Source: Marthasterias glacialis
Lineage: Eukaryota; Echinodermata; Asteroidea; Forcipulatida; Asteriidae
Reading direction: 5' to 3'
Assembly: GCA_911728455.2 (NCBI GenBank)
Contig: OU452240.1
Coordinates: 4,597,913-4,661,912 of the forward strand
Length of the DNA stretch: 64,000 nt
The notes under the pieces: model-generated
The model's input: only the letters and a program-made list of their open reading frames with translations
Told to the model about the DNA's origin: nothing
Databases searched by the model: none
Position numbers and translations under genes: made by a program
In this document: positions 11,507 through 25,200 of the stretch, in pieces
Layout of the letters: every line of letters starts with the position of its first letter
How positions within the stretch are numbered: position 1 is the stretch's first letter

Positions 11507-14500
11507 CTGGGGGAAAACAGAATACAAAAAGGTGGATTATTGACCGGTCATTCAAAGGGGGTACATCAATGGTTTGGGAAGAGTAATTTCATTTCCACCT
11601 TCTAGTTTTCAAGAGCACCACCCCACATACAACCTGTGAATATTTCAGCAAGTAGTTAAGTAAGATTTGAAAGTTTACATGGTGGGAATACAATCTAGTA
11701 AGTTTTGTGGAGACACCATGTAACAGTTGCTGTATTTTAATAAAAACGATGAAAAACACTTTGCTAGTGATTTTGTCCCCAATCAAAGACATGCTTTAAT
11801 TTGATGGCGGCAATTGAAATAAGCAACAGTGATTTGTGGAGTCTTCAAATGCTATTTACTGTATTTTGACAGTTTTTCAGATGGAAATATTTCTCTGGAG
11901 GATTGGTACTGGTATGAACTTTAGAATCAGTGAGCTTTCAGATGGAAATGTTTTTCTGGAGGATTGGTACTGGTATGAACTTTAGAATCAGTGAGCTTTC
12001 AGATGGAAATATTTCTCTGGAGTATTGGTATGAACAGGGAAGTATTTCTCTTGAGAATTGGTACTGGTATGAACTTAGAATCAGTGAGCTTTCAGATTAA
12101 AACAATTTTTGTTTTCTATTGTTTCATCTTGTTCATAAATACCAATCATGTATTTGGTCTTTCCATGATTGAATAATAATAATAGTGATAATAATAGTGA
12201 GTATTTATATAGCGCCGGTATCCGCCAATATGGCGCTCATGGCGCGCTTTTTAGGCTTTTTTTACTACAGGTTTTTGAAGGTTTTTTTGAATTGTGAGAC
12301 CCATTTATGTAGCACCTTATAAGGGTTTACAAGGTGTTGCGGCGCATTCAGCAGCCACTGCCAGAAACACCGGGGCAGACCCCTTCTCTTAGCGATAAGT
12401 GTCACTGGGTTCTTTTACGTGCATTACACAACACACGGGACCTACGGCTCAACGTCCCATCCGAAGGACGAAGCAATAATGGTTAAGTGTCTTGCTTAAG
12501 GACACAAGTGTCACGACCAGGATTCGAACCCACACTCTGCTGATCAGAAACACCAGAGCTTGAGTCCGGTGTTCTTATCCGCTCGGCCACGACACGCCAT
12601 GAATGAATGAGTTGAAGTGCCATTCAGGCGAAGAAGTGGAACTTTAAAAAAATCTTTGTTGAAGTGAAGCTTTTTACCAAAGTTTATATGTGCATGCAAT
12701 CTTCTCCAAGATGGTGGTGTATTAGCTCTAAGCACTCATCATGGTGGGCGAGGCTTAACTCTTTCACTACGGTATATACTGTGCAGCTGTGATGGTTATA
12801 TTTTGTTTTTCAAGCCGCTGGCAGCCGCTTTCTGGTGCGTGAAGTAATTTACAGAACTGCTGTGAGCGGTGCGCCGTAATGAAAGAGTTAAAGGATTGTC
12901 CGATTGCACAATAAAGTCTTACATCAATTGCATCTGCGATTCCCTCGATGCCTTTAAACGGCCCTTTCTCGGAGTTCTTGCCATAATCGAGGGTGACCTT
13001 CACTGACCCCTTGGCAAAAAGTTCTGCCTGTCTGGCAAATGACTCGTTCCACTGAGTGTAATAGTCGGCCAAAAAAAATCCAGCCAAATTGAGCGAACTT
13101 GTAAGAATCTGCCAAATAGAAGCACAAAATAATTTCTGTTAGTACATAATACCCCCTTATACTCAAAAAGAAATCCCTAAATGTGTTAAAAGCACAAAGT
13201 TGCAACTTCCTTGGAATAGATTTTGTCATTTCATACTAGGGTTGGTGTGGTAGAATAACTGCACACTTTCAGAACTATCTGCGTACTGTAGGGTTTCGGT
13301 TGTATTTACCCCTTACAAATATTCTACCTTATGATGGGTTTAGAGTGCGTCACATGATTTGTCTTATTTTTATTAGAAAGCTGCGCGAGCGCGACGTAAT
13401 GCACTTTACCCATAGCAACCAATGTATTGTCCCATAGCAACCAATGTACTATACCCATGGCAATAGCAGTACCTAGTCATCTATAGGCACAGTATGTATG
13501 GGGTCAGGGCTCGAATTTGGGGTAAAATTCCACAATTAGACCGAAGGGCTTGTATTTCAACATTTTTACCGGACCAGAATTTTTTTACAAGACCAGCATC
13601 TGAATGAGAAAGAACTTTCTACAAAGTTTAAAATGGAAACTGTTTTTATTTGAACAAGCACTAAGAGATTTGTCTCATTTGTCTTGTGGGTAGGGCCTAA
13701 GTATATTTTGATACTCAGAATTGAACGATGTTGATCAGATTCAAAGTCAACATTTTGAACATAATCTCTTGCGTTTCTTTTTGTTAAAGATATTACAGAG
13801 TGAGGTTTTATTATTCAATTGAAAAACACAAGACCGCCGGACTTGTCCAATCAAGAGTTTACTGGCCCGACACTAATATCACTGGCCTCGGGCCTGTGGT
13901 CCTGTGTAAAATTCGAGCCCTGGGGGTGTTATAAAACAAATATTGACTGCTTTTACTTGTGCTGTGTTTAAAACTATGACTCCCTCGGTGATCCCTGGTT
14001 CATTCTATTTTCCCTCGGCTTTGCCTCTGGAAAATAGAACACACCGGGGATCTTTTTTTACCATAGCACTCAAAGCAGTCAATGTTTTTATATTTTAACA
14101 CACCTCTCCCTGGTTCTTTATCCTGATTGGCTGAAACACGGTCTCATGGGGTGAACTAATATAGCCTAGTGCATGAAATCTGCACCACACTCACCGCACG
14201 CGCTTCATTTGGGGGAAATAGTTCGCAAAGCGGGAAATAGTTTTAAAAAACCCAAAACTATTGACTGGTAAACAGTGCCCTCAAGAAAACGACAATGGCG
14301 GCATCTGCGGATCGAGAAGAATCTCCGGCCCAAAAACCGCGATTTACTCTTCTAATCAACATTTTGGACTGAGGTGTGTTATAAAACACATAAGGACTGG
14401 CATTATTCGGGCAATAGTGCACGTCTATGCACCCCTCGGGCCTGTGAGTGACCAGGGAGGGAGTATTTCCCTCGGCATTCGGCCTCGGGAAATAGGACCC

Positions 14501-16218
14501 TCTCCTGGTCACTCACGTGCCCTCGGGTTGCATAGACGTGTACTATTTCCCTCATTGCCAGTCCATATGTGTATACAATTGTACTAAGATTAAGAAACAA
14601 ATATTAGAAGTGCGGAGAGATTATTTTCATGAAAAGATGGTTTAAAAGGGATGTTACATTATTGGTTTTTGAAAGAGTCTAAGTGTTTGAATCTCCTAGT
14701 TTTTTATGAACACACCATCGAAAGGAGCGTCTCAAAAGTCAGGCACGTTCGAGGCGCAAATGAACGTTCCCATAGGCATACGCCCGCAATCCGGTGCACC
14801 GCCAGAACATTCTGCTGGACCACGGCACCTATGGAAACATTCCTACACAAGTGAATATGGGCGTTAGCATTTTCAATATTCCGGGTGTTTTGTCTGCCTG
14901 AGGCAATTCACTTCAGTCTAACCTTGGTAACCTCAAAGATAGAGACCATTGTGGAGGGCTTGGATTACACCCAATGGCCGCCACTTGCCTCATCTATTAA
15001 AGGGGCTATGCTGTTTTTTGCATTTTTTTTAGACGTTTTTACATCGAGGTCCTTTGCCCCATGTTTGCAAAGCACATATCCACCTACAAGCGCTTAAGGC
15101 GCGACAACCCAAAACAAATAAATCAATTTATATCCGTACTGCCTTTGCAAGGAAATTGCATAAGGTACGTTTTGAGGGAAGGTACGACGAGGTTGAGGAA
15201 TGAACTAGCGCAAATGTTGATGGGTACAACCGTCGTGTTTATGACATTTTGGGGGAAATCGAGGTATGGACAGTTTTAAGGTTATTTTGTGTATCCAAAT
15301 TCCGGACGGTTTTAGAGTTACAGACACCCCCATCGGCGAATCAGCTCAAAAGTATCATTTTGGTTTTGTCATACTGATGAATCCGTTCAGTGAGTTGGTA
15401 ACCCTTATCGCTGTGTACATGATTGATATTACGCCTTGTGTATACATAGTACCAGTTTCTCACTGGGGCAGAGGGGAGCGATTGTTTTTACCACATTTTT
15501 ACAAAACCTCAAATTTTAAATGTTTTGCTTTCTCAAACTTCTCATTCTTGAATTTGGAATAAGGCCATCTCTAAGAATTTCATTGGCTCATAAAAAGGTA
15601 TGTAAAGTCGAGAAGTTCTTATGTTTTGATCACGTACATGTAGGTTTGTGTACAAACACATGGAGAATACGCACGATTGTAATTTAAATCTTTTTACTTC
15701 GTGACGAATAAACTTCGAACCGGCATACCTTTGTACACAAATCAGCGTGGGAGCGCACGGATTTGTTTGTAACATAGTGACAAATCAGTTCAAGACATCG
15801 TTTGGAATATTTAAACAGTATATTTCTCTAAGATGTATATGGGTGCGTGATAAGACAATTTCCCTTAACACACAGATACAAAAATCTGATGAACTTGTTA
15901 TTAAATGAACTGTGAAAAGTATTAGTGAGAAGTTGACCAACTTTTACTTGATTTACTCGATTTTACAATCAATTTACTTGAAACGTTTCAAAACGTGTTA
16001 TTAGCCGATTCGTCACGATAACAAAAACACAACGGTATATTTACCACACATGTACTTACCCGCATCATTTGCCATTGTTCAAACATCGCAAGACCGACCT
16101 TACTGCCATCTCCATATGCTGAGACAAATCCAATAATAATAATACGTCCCCGATGGCCAAGCCTATAACCCACAAAAAAGTAGACAATGGGACTAATTAA
16201 TAATAATAAGAAGAAGAC

Positions 16219-16253
<35 letters not shown>

Positions 16254-19200
16254 TGGTGACGAGACAAAGAGCACTGCTTCAGATCGGCTCTCGATTCTTT
16301 TGAAGATAAAAATTGTTTCCTGCCATTTATTTTATACCAAAAGTAAACTCCTTGTTGGTACTGATTGGTAGACACCGCAGGGTAAGATTGAAGACAACTA
16401 GTTAAGATCTTATTGCTATTTTTGGTGGAAAAGTGTTGGATTTTCTGTGTTTTGAAAACTTTGATCAACGTAGACCGCACAGTGTACATTGTATCAGTGA
16501 ACGGACGCGCGCATCATCTGCGTCCTTTGGGATATCTCTATTACAACCAGCGTTGAGCGGTCTCCGTAGGGTTGAATATTCTACAGCGTTGCTGTATGTT
16601 ATTTCCCCTAAAACTACAAACTTTCTCACAATTTTGTGATGATAATAACTAGTGCTATGGAGCATCAAGTAAACGGTGAAATAGTGACAAAATCCCAGAG
16701 AGGAAGTCCTTCACACGATCTGGTTGGTATGTCTGAGCAGGTACCACCAGATCATATCCAAACTGCTCACAACAGAATTCGTGTTGCAACCAGGAAAAAA
16801 AGGAGTAAGAAGGATAACAAAATAGCGATGGAATGTTACATTCAGAGTGAGCCGGACAAGAGAGGATACAGAAGGAGAATGGTTAGCCTATGGCAAGATA
16901 AAGGAATGTTCGAGATCAGTGAGCAGCGTCTTGCAGACCAGATAAGTACAATCAAACAGAACCGGTGGTTGACAAACATGGAAATTGAGGAGATGAGGAG
17001 GATAGTACAAGCTGAAGTATAATAGAACAGAGATTGTTAACCACCACGTACCGGAGGATGTGGCTGCTGCTAGCTTGCAGACTGAAGATGGGGTTGATCT
17101 GCCAGGATTGCAAGATGGTCAGCATGACGGTGGCATAGACGAAGAGGAGGGTTTAGAGCTTACGGAGGAGGAGGTACAGATTAAGACCAGGGTTCAAGAG
17201 GTGATGGAAGCGACTAAAAGATCAAGCGCGTGGAGTATCCCGGCTTTGCGCCCGGTCCCAAGGAAAAGGCTGGCAGATACGTCAGCCATGGTAAGTAAAG
17301 TCCTTGGGTCGGTAAGTACTAATAATCTGTCGGAAACTAATCGTCTTATGTTTGCAGGTTCTGTTGTAGTAGGAGAAAAGTTAGGTGTGAAGGCTTCAAG
17401 TCCAGAACATGAAAACAGTACATGATGGAAACGTAGGCTAGATGGTCAAATTAAAGATTTACGAAAGGATCTCAGTAGAATAGAACAAATGAATAAGGGT
17501 TTAATAAGAGGTTCAAATACAACCATGACAAAATACAATGTAAAAGATAAGGTGGTAAGTGTTGTCATGGCATGCTACATCCGCGGGCAAATGTCAACAG
17601 ACTTCCGAGGTCAGAGGGCGAAAGTGGGTTACTGAGCATGGCAGACAGCGTCAACATTGAGCGAAGGAGCCTGCATCGTCATGTCAGAAGCATCGAGGAG
17701 AACTTGCTGAAAATTGCACAAAAGTACACGAAGGCAGACGAAGGAGTACAAGAAGGAAAGGAAAGAGGAAAGACACCAAGATTGGAGGAACAAGCCACTC
17801 CATGGCCGGTTCTTGGGATGTGCAAAAGAAGTGGCGAATTGCAAATCCTGGAAATGGTTAAAGAGTGGAGAGCTGAAGAAGGAAACCGAGGGCTTGATTA
17901 CTGCGGTACAAGACCAGTCTCTAAGGACAAATGTAATGAAGGCGAGGATAGAGAAAGCAAACATTGCTCCTATGTGTAGAATATGCAACAAGGCAGAAGA
18001 GACTGTATTTCATATTGTCAGTTGGCTAAGGTGATTCACTGAGATCTGTGTAAGAAGTATGGTGTCCAGGTGCATGCCAAGTGGTACAATGTTCCAGAGA
18101 AAGTTGTCGAGACCGACCAGGTCAAGATCCTCTGGCGACTTCAACATTCCGACTGATCATGTTATATAACATAGACGTCCGGATGTTGTAGTCTTAGATA
18201 AAATGAAGAAGATGTGTCAACTCATCGACATAGCTGTGCCCGGTGATTTAAGGGTAGCTTCTAAGGAGATGAAAAAGATCCAGAAGTATCAGGACTTGGC
18301 CAGGGAACTTCGTAAGATTTGGCAGGTGAAAGTGAAAGTAGTCCCTGTGGTGGTTGGAGCACTTGGCACCATTCCAAAGGCACTGGAGAAGCATCTAGAT
18401 CAAATAGGCACATTTGTGAGGGTAGATTTGCTGCAGAAGGCGGCCCATTTGGGAACAGCTAGGCTCCTTCGAAAGACCCTTGAGATCTAAGGCTATGGGA
18501 CATAGCCCGACTCGAGGAGTTCCCGGCACAGAGGAAAATGAGATCATTCTTTTGCATGCTATGATATTGTGAAATAATAATAACAATAATAATAATTGCA
18601 ACTTATATAGTGCCAGTATCTAAAAAAAAAAGGTGATCATGGCGCTCTTAGTATCTACAACAAAGAAATATAAACCAGAGTAAATACATAATGTAAGATG
18701 GGGGTCCGATCAGATGCAAAAGGCAAATAGGGAAGCAGCATGTCCACCCTCAAGACTCAGTCGAAAGCTTCCTTGAACAAGTATATCTTCAACTGAGTCT
18801 TGAAAACAGACATGCTATTTGATGCCCTTATATTAATGGGTAAAGAGTTCCACAGTTTGGGCGCTGAATTCATGAATGTTCCGTCTTCCCATTGAGTGGT
18901 TGGCAATCTGTTCGTTGAGAAGGCCTTTGTGTCTCAATCCACTGCGAGTGGGGTGATAATGTTCTAGAAGAATGGGGTCTTGTCAAAATTATTCCAGGAC
19001 AGATAATCGGAAATCATTCCTCCAAATTTTTGTTGGATCTCCGTCAGATTCCTTTTTCTATGGTAGACATTGTTTTACTCGCTGAATGGAACACAGTTTT
19101 CTGGAACCATGGTGGCTTCATGTTGGAACTTAGACGGGCCCTTTGTTGATGCACCCCAGATCTAGGCATATCTTACCAGTCAAAGCATTCTTGAAATGTC

Positions 19201-22200
19201 TCCCCGCCAACACATTCATAGACAACATCTAATTTTTTCTGAAAAACAAGTAGGAAAAGTCGCCATTAAAGCTCTGGTGCCAAGTGTCATGATAAGTCCC
19301 CAAAGTAAAGTGTCAAGTTCAGTTTTGACGCACTCAGGCAAGTCTCAAAAAGTCTCAAGTCCCAAAGCAAGTCTCAAGTATGTCCCCAAGGTCAAGTCTA
19401 ACGTTTATTCTGACTGTAAAGTCTCAAGTTTCTTGGTCAAGTCTCAAGTTTAGTCAAGAAAAAGTCCCAAGTCCCTAAGGCAAGGCATGTCTCAAGTTTA
19501 AAGTTAAATATCAAGTCTGTGGCGTGTTGTGGCCGAGCGGTCAAGCATACTGGATTCAAGCTCTGGTGTTTCTGATCAGCAGAGTGTGGGTTCGAGTCCC
19601 GGTCTTGGTGCATGTGTTCTTAAGCAAGACACTTAACCATTATTGCTTCTTCCTTAGGATGGGATGATAAGCCGTAGGTCCCGTGTGTTGTGTAATGCAT
19701 GTAAAAGAACCCAGTTACACTTATCGCTAAGAGAACTGATTTGCCGCGGTTTTTCTGGCAGTGGTTGCTGATTGCACCGCAGCAACTCGTGAACCCTTAT
19801 TAGGTGCTACATAAAAGGGTCTCATAATTCAAAAACTTCAAAAACCTGTCTTAAAAATAATATAAGCGCCTTGAGTACCTAATCGTTGGCAGATAAGTGC
19901 GTTATATAAGACTTCGGTATTATTATTATTATACATGTAATATTGTTACTTATAGGGAAATCTCTGGTAATATTTATTGGTTGAGTATCAAGCTTAAAGC
20001 CTCAACTCGATCCTGAAGGTCAATTAAGTCCTCCGAAATGGCAAACCAAATCTCAGGTTTGTACAGGCAGGAGGTGTTATGGCCGTTTAATTCAAGTGTT
20101 AGTAAATTTCCTATCCCCAAAATATTGACATTTAATAAGGGAATAAAAGAGTGGTGACCGAGGTCTTAAACAACCGTTTAAAACCGACAGGGACGTGGCC
20201 ATGTGATAAAGGACCGAGCTGAAGGCGAGGTCCTTTATCACACGGCCACGACCCTGCAGCTTTTAAACGGTAGTTTAAGACCGAGTCAATAGACCGATCC
20301 ATTAAGCCCCGCCTACCTTAGCAGTTGCGTAGCAACAGCACATGGTGTAACTTTCTTGCCACAATCGCAGCGGTGGTTCGTTTGCGGCGCCACACATGTA
20401 TACAAACTCACACGTATCGGATACACACACAGACATGGTTTTCGTGAACGGTATTGATTTAGTTTCGTGGCCTTTGGAGCAGTGCAGAGTCCAAACAACA
20501 ATGAAGACAACAACGCTGTTAACCACTTTTACAAGACTGTACAGGGACCACTACTGTTGGACTTGCACCACCAGAAATGCAAAAAATTAAAACAAATCTA
20601 AACAAAAGTTAGTACAGTAGTGTGTGCAGTTGTGTCAGAACAACGGCAGCAGCTTGTTTTCTAATAGAATTTTTAACGTGTCGGACCTTTGTCGCACTTT
20701 CAGTGGCGTTGTCGAGGCTGTGATTGGTCAATACGTTAGTAGGCGGGGCTTAATGGATCGGTTTATATACTCTTCTATTCCCATTCATAAATGCCCTTTT
20801 TTCTAAAAAACGTTATATGTAGGAAAATCCCTGAAACTTTTCTGTTTTTTTTAATTCCTGTGACATCCTTAGGCTCCATTTCGCGAAGGGTCAAATTGCA
20901 TGTGCGCGTACTAATAGACTTTACATTGATTGCGCTACGCAAAAATTAGCACCCGCATAAACTAGTGAGCCAACACGTGTGTGTGGCTACAATGAGCGCA
21001 GAACACGCCTTCACAGCTCCAGCTATGTCTATATCAGCTGTTTAAAACTTGTCTTTAACAGTCATGTGACCACCTTTCAACCAACATGCCTACCCAAATT
21101 GTTCCAAACTGACTGGGGTATTTATGAATGAAAGTTTATCCCAGATACTTACCGGGTATTCCTTCCTCAGAACATCACGCAAGTTTTCAGTCGTATATCT
21201 AATCACCCTATCACAGCCAATACTCTGGGCAGTGAGAAAATACACCGACAAAAATGGTGAAACAAAATAAATAAATAAAAAGTAATAATAGTAACAGCAA
21301 ACGGCACTTATACTGCACGCCAGCATCCGACATAAAATGCCATGGAGCCAATTCCTGGGGAATCTTAACCTCACTGCCACCCAAAGTTTGTTTCACACTT
21401 GTTGTAATTTTCCTGGGAAGTATGCTTACCTCAAAATTGCTAATCCCCGGAAGTTTGCCAGGGTTTAGCGATTCAAGTGTGAAAAGGTCAACCAAACTTT
21501 TGCAAGAAAGGGAAGGATTAAAAGGAGGCAGATTCAATATTTCAAAATCATCACCCCCCCGACCCCTGATCCCATTGGATCGCTCTGTAAAGAAATTGAA
21601 GTCTTGAATCAAGACTAGATAGAAAAGGAAATTTACCTTAAGAAATTCTGCTTTTGACTCTGTAGAGCATGTTCCGATCACATGACAGCCTGCGAGTTTG
21701 GCATATTGAACCTGTGAAAAGGTAGAATATTGTAGTAAATACACAGCAAAATGGACAAGTTACTCCAAACAGAGGGTAATTGGGTTGAGGTCAAAAGAAT
21801 TTTCCCACAATAATGCAAGAAAGGTGGCCGTATGGAGGACAAGAGGCAGGGGGGGTTGCTTTTTTATTTTGGCAGGTAGTCTTTTTTTGCTAAGCATAAT
21901 TTTGTTGTGCTTAGCTATTTTTGTGTTTAGCCAATTAATATCGGATGACGTGTATACACGCCAATATTTTCCCTGGCAGAAATTGGATGGCGAGATTTTT
22001 GTATTTTATTTGTGTGAATTTGGAAGCCTGGAATGAAGGTCGCCTGCACATTCTGTTCCTGAGCATACACAGCCCATGCACTCACCGTGCAATGCTTCGT
22101 TTCACCCACACAAAAAGGACAGGTGGAACTGGAAATAATGCTGAAGTTCTCCCTTTATGTGGTGGTTATTTTATAATCCACGATTCCAGACCTTTGTCTA

Positions 22201-25200
22201 TTGTTATAAAGAGAGGATTCAAGACATCGAGAGGCTTCCACCATTGTATTTCAGCTAAATGGAGGTAAGTCCAAGTGAAGCAAGATCTAATTCCAGCCTT
22301 GGCTCTGGCCATGAGACCAATTATTGGCCAAGTCTCCCGGCCAAGGTTTTGCGATTCATGCTGAATGAATTAGACTATTTTTTCAAAAGAGAAACAAAAA
22401 ATCCTGGTGCTTCATTGAGAAATCTTTGGACTCTTGGCTTTGTTTAGGCAGGGTTTCTTTGTGCCAGCGGTATTCTCAAAGAAAAAAGATTCCGGCCGTT
22501 CCGAGAAATTAATCCAGTCAGGTGGCACTAAAAAAAATTTAAAACCCCGGCACTAAATTGTTAAGGAGCTTTATGAAATTGGTGGCAGGACAAAGTTTAC
22601 ACATGACGCGCAGCACGCACACCACTTTTGTACAGATTTCATAAACGAACAGTTTTGTTAATTAAAAATTATGCCTACTCATAAATTGAACACATTATGA
22701 ACAAAACTTGTAAAATTTCAAAAAGTCTACGAACCAATGACTTCAAAAATATTTTCACTTCAAAAACATTTTCTCAAAACATTTAGGTTTGACTGCAGGG
22801 AACTTTTTGGCACTTCGTGATGTTGCTGACGATATATATGTGGCCTTTATTCAAGATAACAATACGTGCGCAGACTTGCAGGCAGATTTCAATAGAGGGT
22901 GGTTTAGATGTGAAGTTCATTTGGTCTATATGAATTTGGAATCTCCTATTAATTAAAGAAAATTTTTCATCATAATCATATACTCACGGCAAGATGGCCT
23001 GTCCCACCAGCAGCAGCTGAAACAATAATTGAAAAAGAAAACTTATTTATCACAAAACTACTTAATTTGTTCCATTTTCCCATGTAAACTATTATGAAAT
23101 TGTTGCGAACATGGAAACTCACAGATTCCCTTCTCAACATTTCTTCTATAATAATGATTTTTCTTAACCTAATAACAACAATAATAGTATGCAGGTTTTA
23201 TAAATAGCGCTTTTTCAAACCGGATGGGCGTCTCAAGGCGCTCAGTATTTTTTCCTGCAAGGTATGTGGAGTTACATTTTGAAGTATAAAACCTGTTCCT
23301 TTACATAGCACCATGTAACGGTTTACAAGGTGCTGTGGCGCAATCTGCAGCCGATCAAACCAGGAACACCAGGTCAAACCCCTTCTCTTTTTGATATTAG
23401 TGCACTGGGTTCTTTATACGAGCATTAGACAACACAGAGGACCTACAGATTTACGTCCCATCCGAGGACGCAGCAATAATGGTTAAGTGTCTTGCTTAAG
23501 GACACAAGTGTCATGAATGGGACTCGAACCCACACTCTGCTGATCAGAAACATCAGAGCTTGAGTCCAGTGATCTTATCCGCTCGGCCATGACACACCAC
23601 CTAAACAATACAGGCAAACAAACAAAAACACTCGCACCTCCATGATGCACGGGCAGTTTGGGACCTTTATACAGCTGATATGAGGCTGTAAAACATTCAC
23701 CAGCCTCACAAAAATACCATCATGCCGTAAACACAGAAAAATAACAATCTTGTTGCTTTGCAAACCACGAATGAACTTAAAACAAGGGTCGTGCAGCTGG
23801 CGCAGCATAAGGCCCATAAATGTGTCAAGCTTTTTCCCATGATACACTGCAAAATTGGCTTCTCCTGGGAAAGCTGTAGAGGCAGGGCGCTTATATAGAA
23901 ACAAATAATAAACTATTTTCTCTTCCAGTACGCTCTAATCCTCCAATCAGATTGCTCAATGGCAGTGTAATAATATACAAATATTGACTGCTTCGAGTGG
24001 CGTAGTAAAACTAGTCACTCGAGGTGATCCCCGGAGCAGCCTATCTTCCCGAGGCGGAGCCGAGGGAAGATAGGCGGCTCCGGGGATCACCGAGAGTGAC
24101 TAGTTTTACTACGCCACGAGATAAAGCAGTCAATATTTGTTTTATAACACCTCAATTTCATCCAATTTGTTGTAATATTCGTTAAACAACCGTGCGTATA
24201 CCAGTCTTCAAACAACTGTGTAAAATCTGACAGAAAAACTTGACAAAAAGAAAGAGGGGGTACCACACTGCCTTCGTTCTCATATCGTATTTCGAATGCA
24301 CGTATTATTTGATCATTTCACCGGGTTCGAGGTTGTCGTTGGATAGTACCATTTAATAGTTCTTTTGGTCGGTGTGCAGTGTGATAGTAAAAATACACAA
24401 CACCACGTGACGCACGTTCGGCCAATCAACAGATAGAATCAAAGGAAGAGGTGTTATAATAAACCATATCATACTCCCAGTAGTCTATAATTGCACTCTG
24501 CGTATTGAGAATATCATGCATCATTCTCCGTATACGGACAGTGCAAAATATTGTTGTAAACTTTGCATGTTGATGAAGGTGCTACTTCTTATGAAATAAC
24601 GCTCAAAATTGTATTATCTTCCAGTTGGCTTGAAGATAGATTTGTTTTTACACGTGCTCGTGGATTATGGAAAAATATAGCACGTCTGCGTTCCATATCC
24701 CACTCAGCCTTCTGCCTCGTGGGATATGGGACGCAAAAGCTCGATATTTTTCCGTGTTCCACGAGTGTGCATAAGATAACTAGTAGTATCTCACCTGTAA
24801 TTAGCACAGTTTCTCCTTTCTTCAACCTGCCACTCTATCAAAACAAATAAATAAACAAACTATAATGTATCTTTTACTCATAACATTTGCACAGTCTCTT
24901 AAAGTGTTGGTTCAACTAGGTGCACGCACAATATTCAATTTACATATTTCATGGGAAAGGTCTATTCCACTGCAGGTCATGCCCACTTGCACGTCACACA
25001 AACTGGCTCCACTGATTACCAGAAGCCCAGAGTTGCATTGAACCTTCCTGGTTTGGTTTCTATTTTATTACATTTTTTTCAATATGGAAATAAATTTCAC
25101 ATTGAATAGGCCTTACTTTTGACTGCAAGTTTTGAAGCTGAAATCCTCCAAAGAAATTGCTTTCCAAAACTGTGTGATTCCTTTGCCTATTTGAAATTCT

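Noticed and set aside
12514..12598. Functional tRNA-Leu gene
   Set aside because: It is the head of a SINE found three times with the same body and tail.
15061..15279. Possible coding exon in PTGR3 intron 11
   Set aside because: No family recognised, and all PTGR3 residues are already accounted for by the 13 phase-consistent exons.
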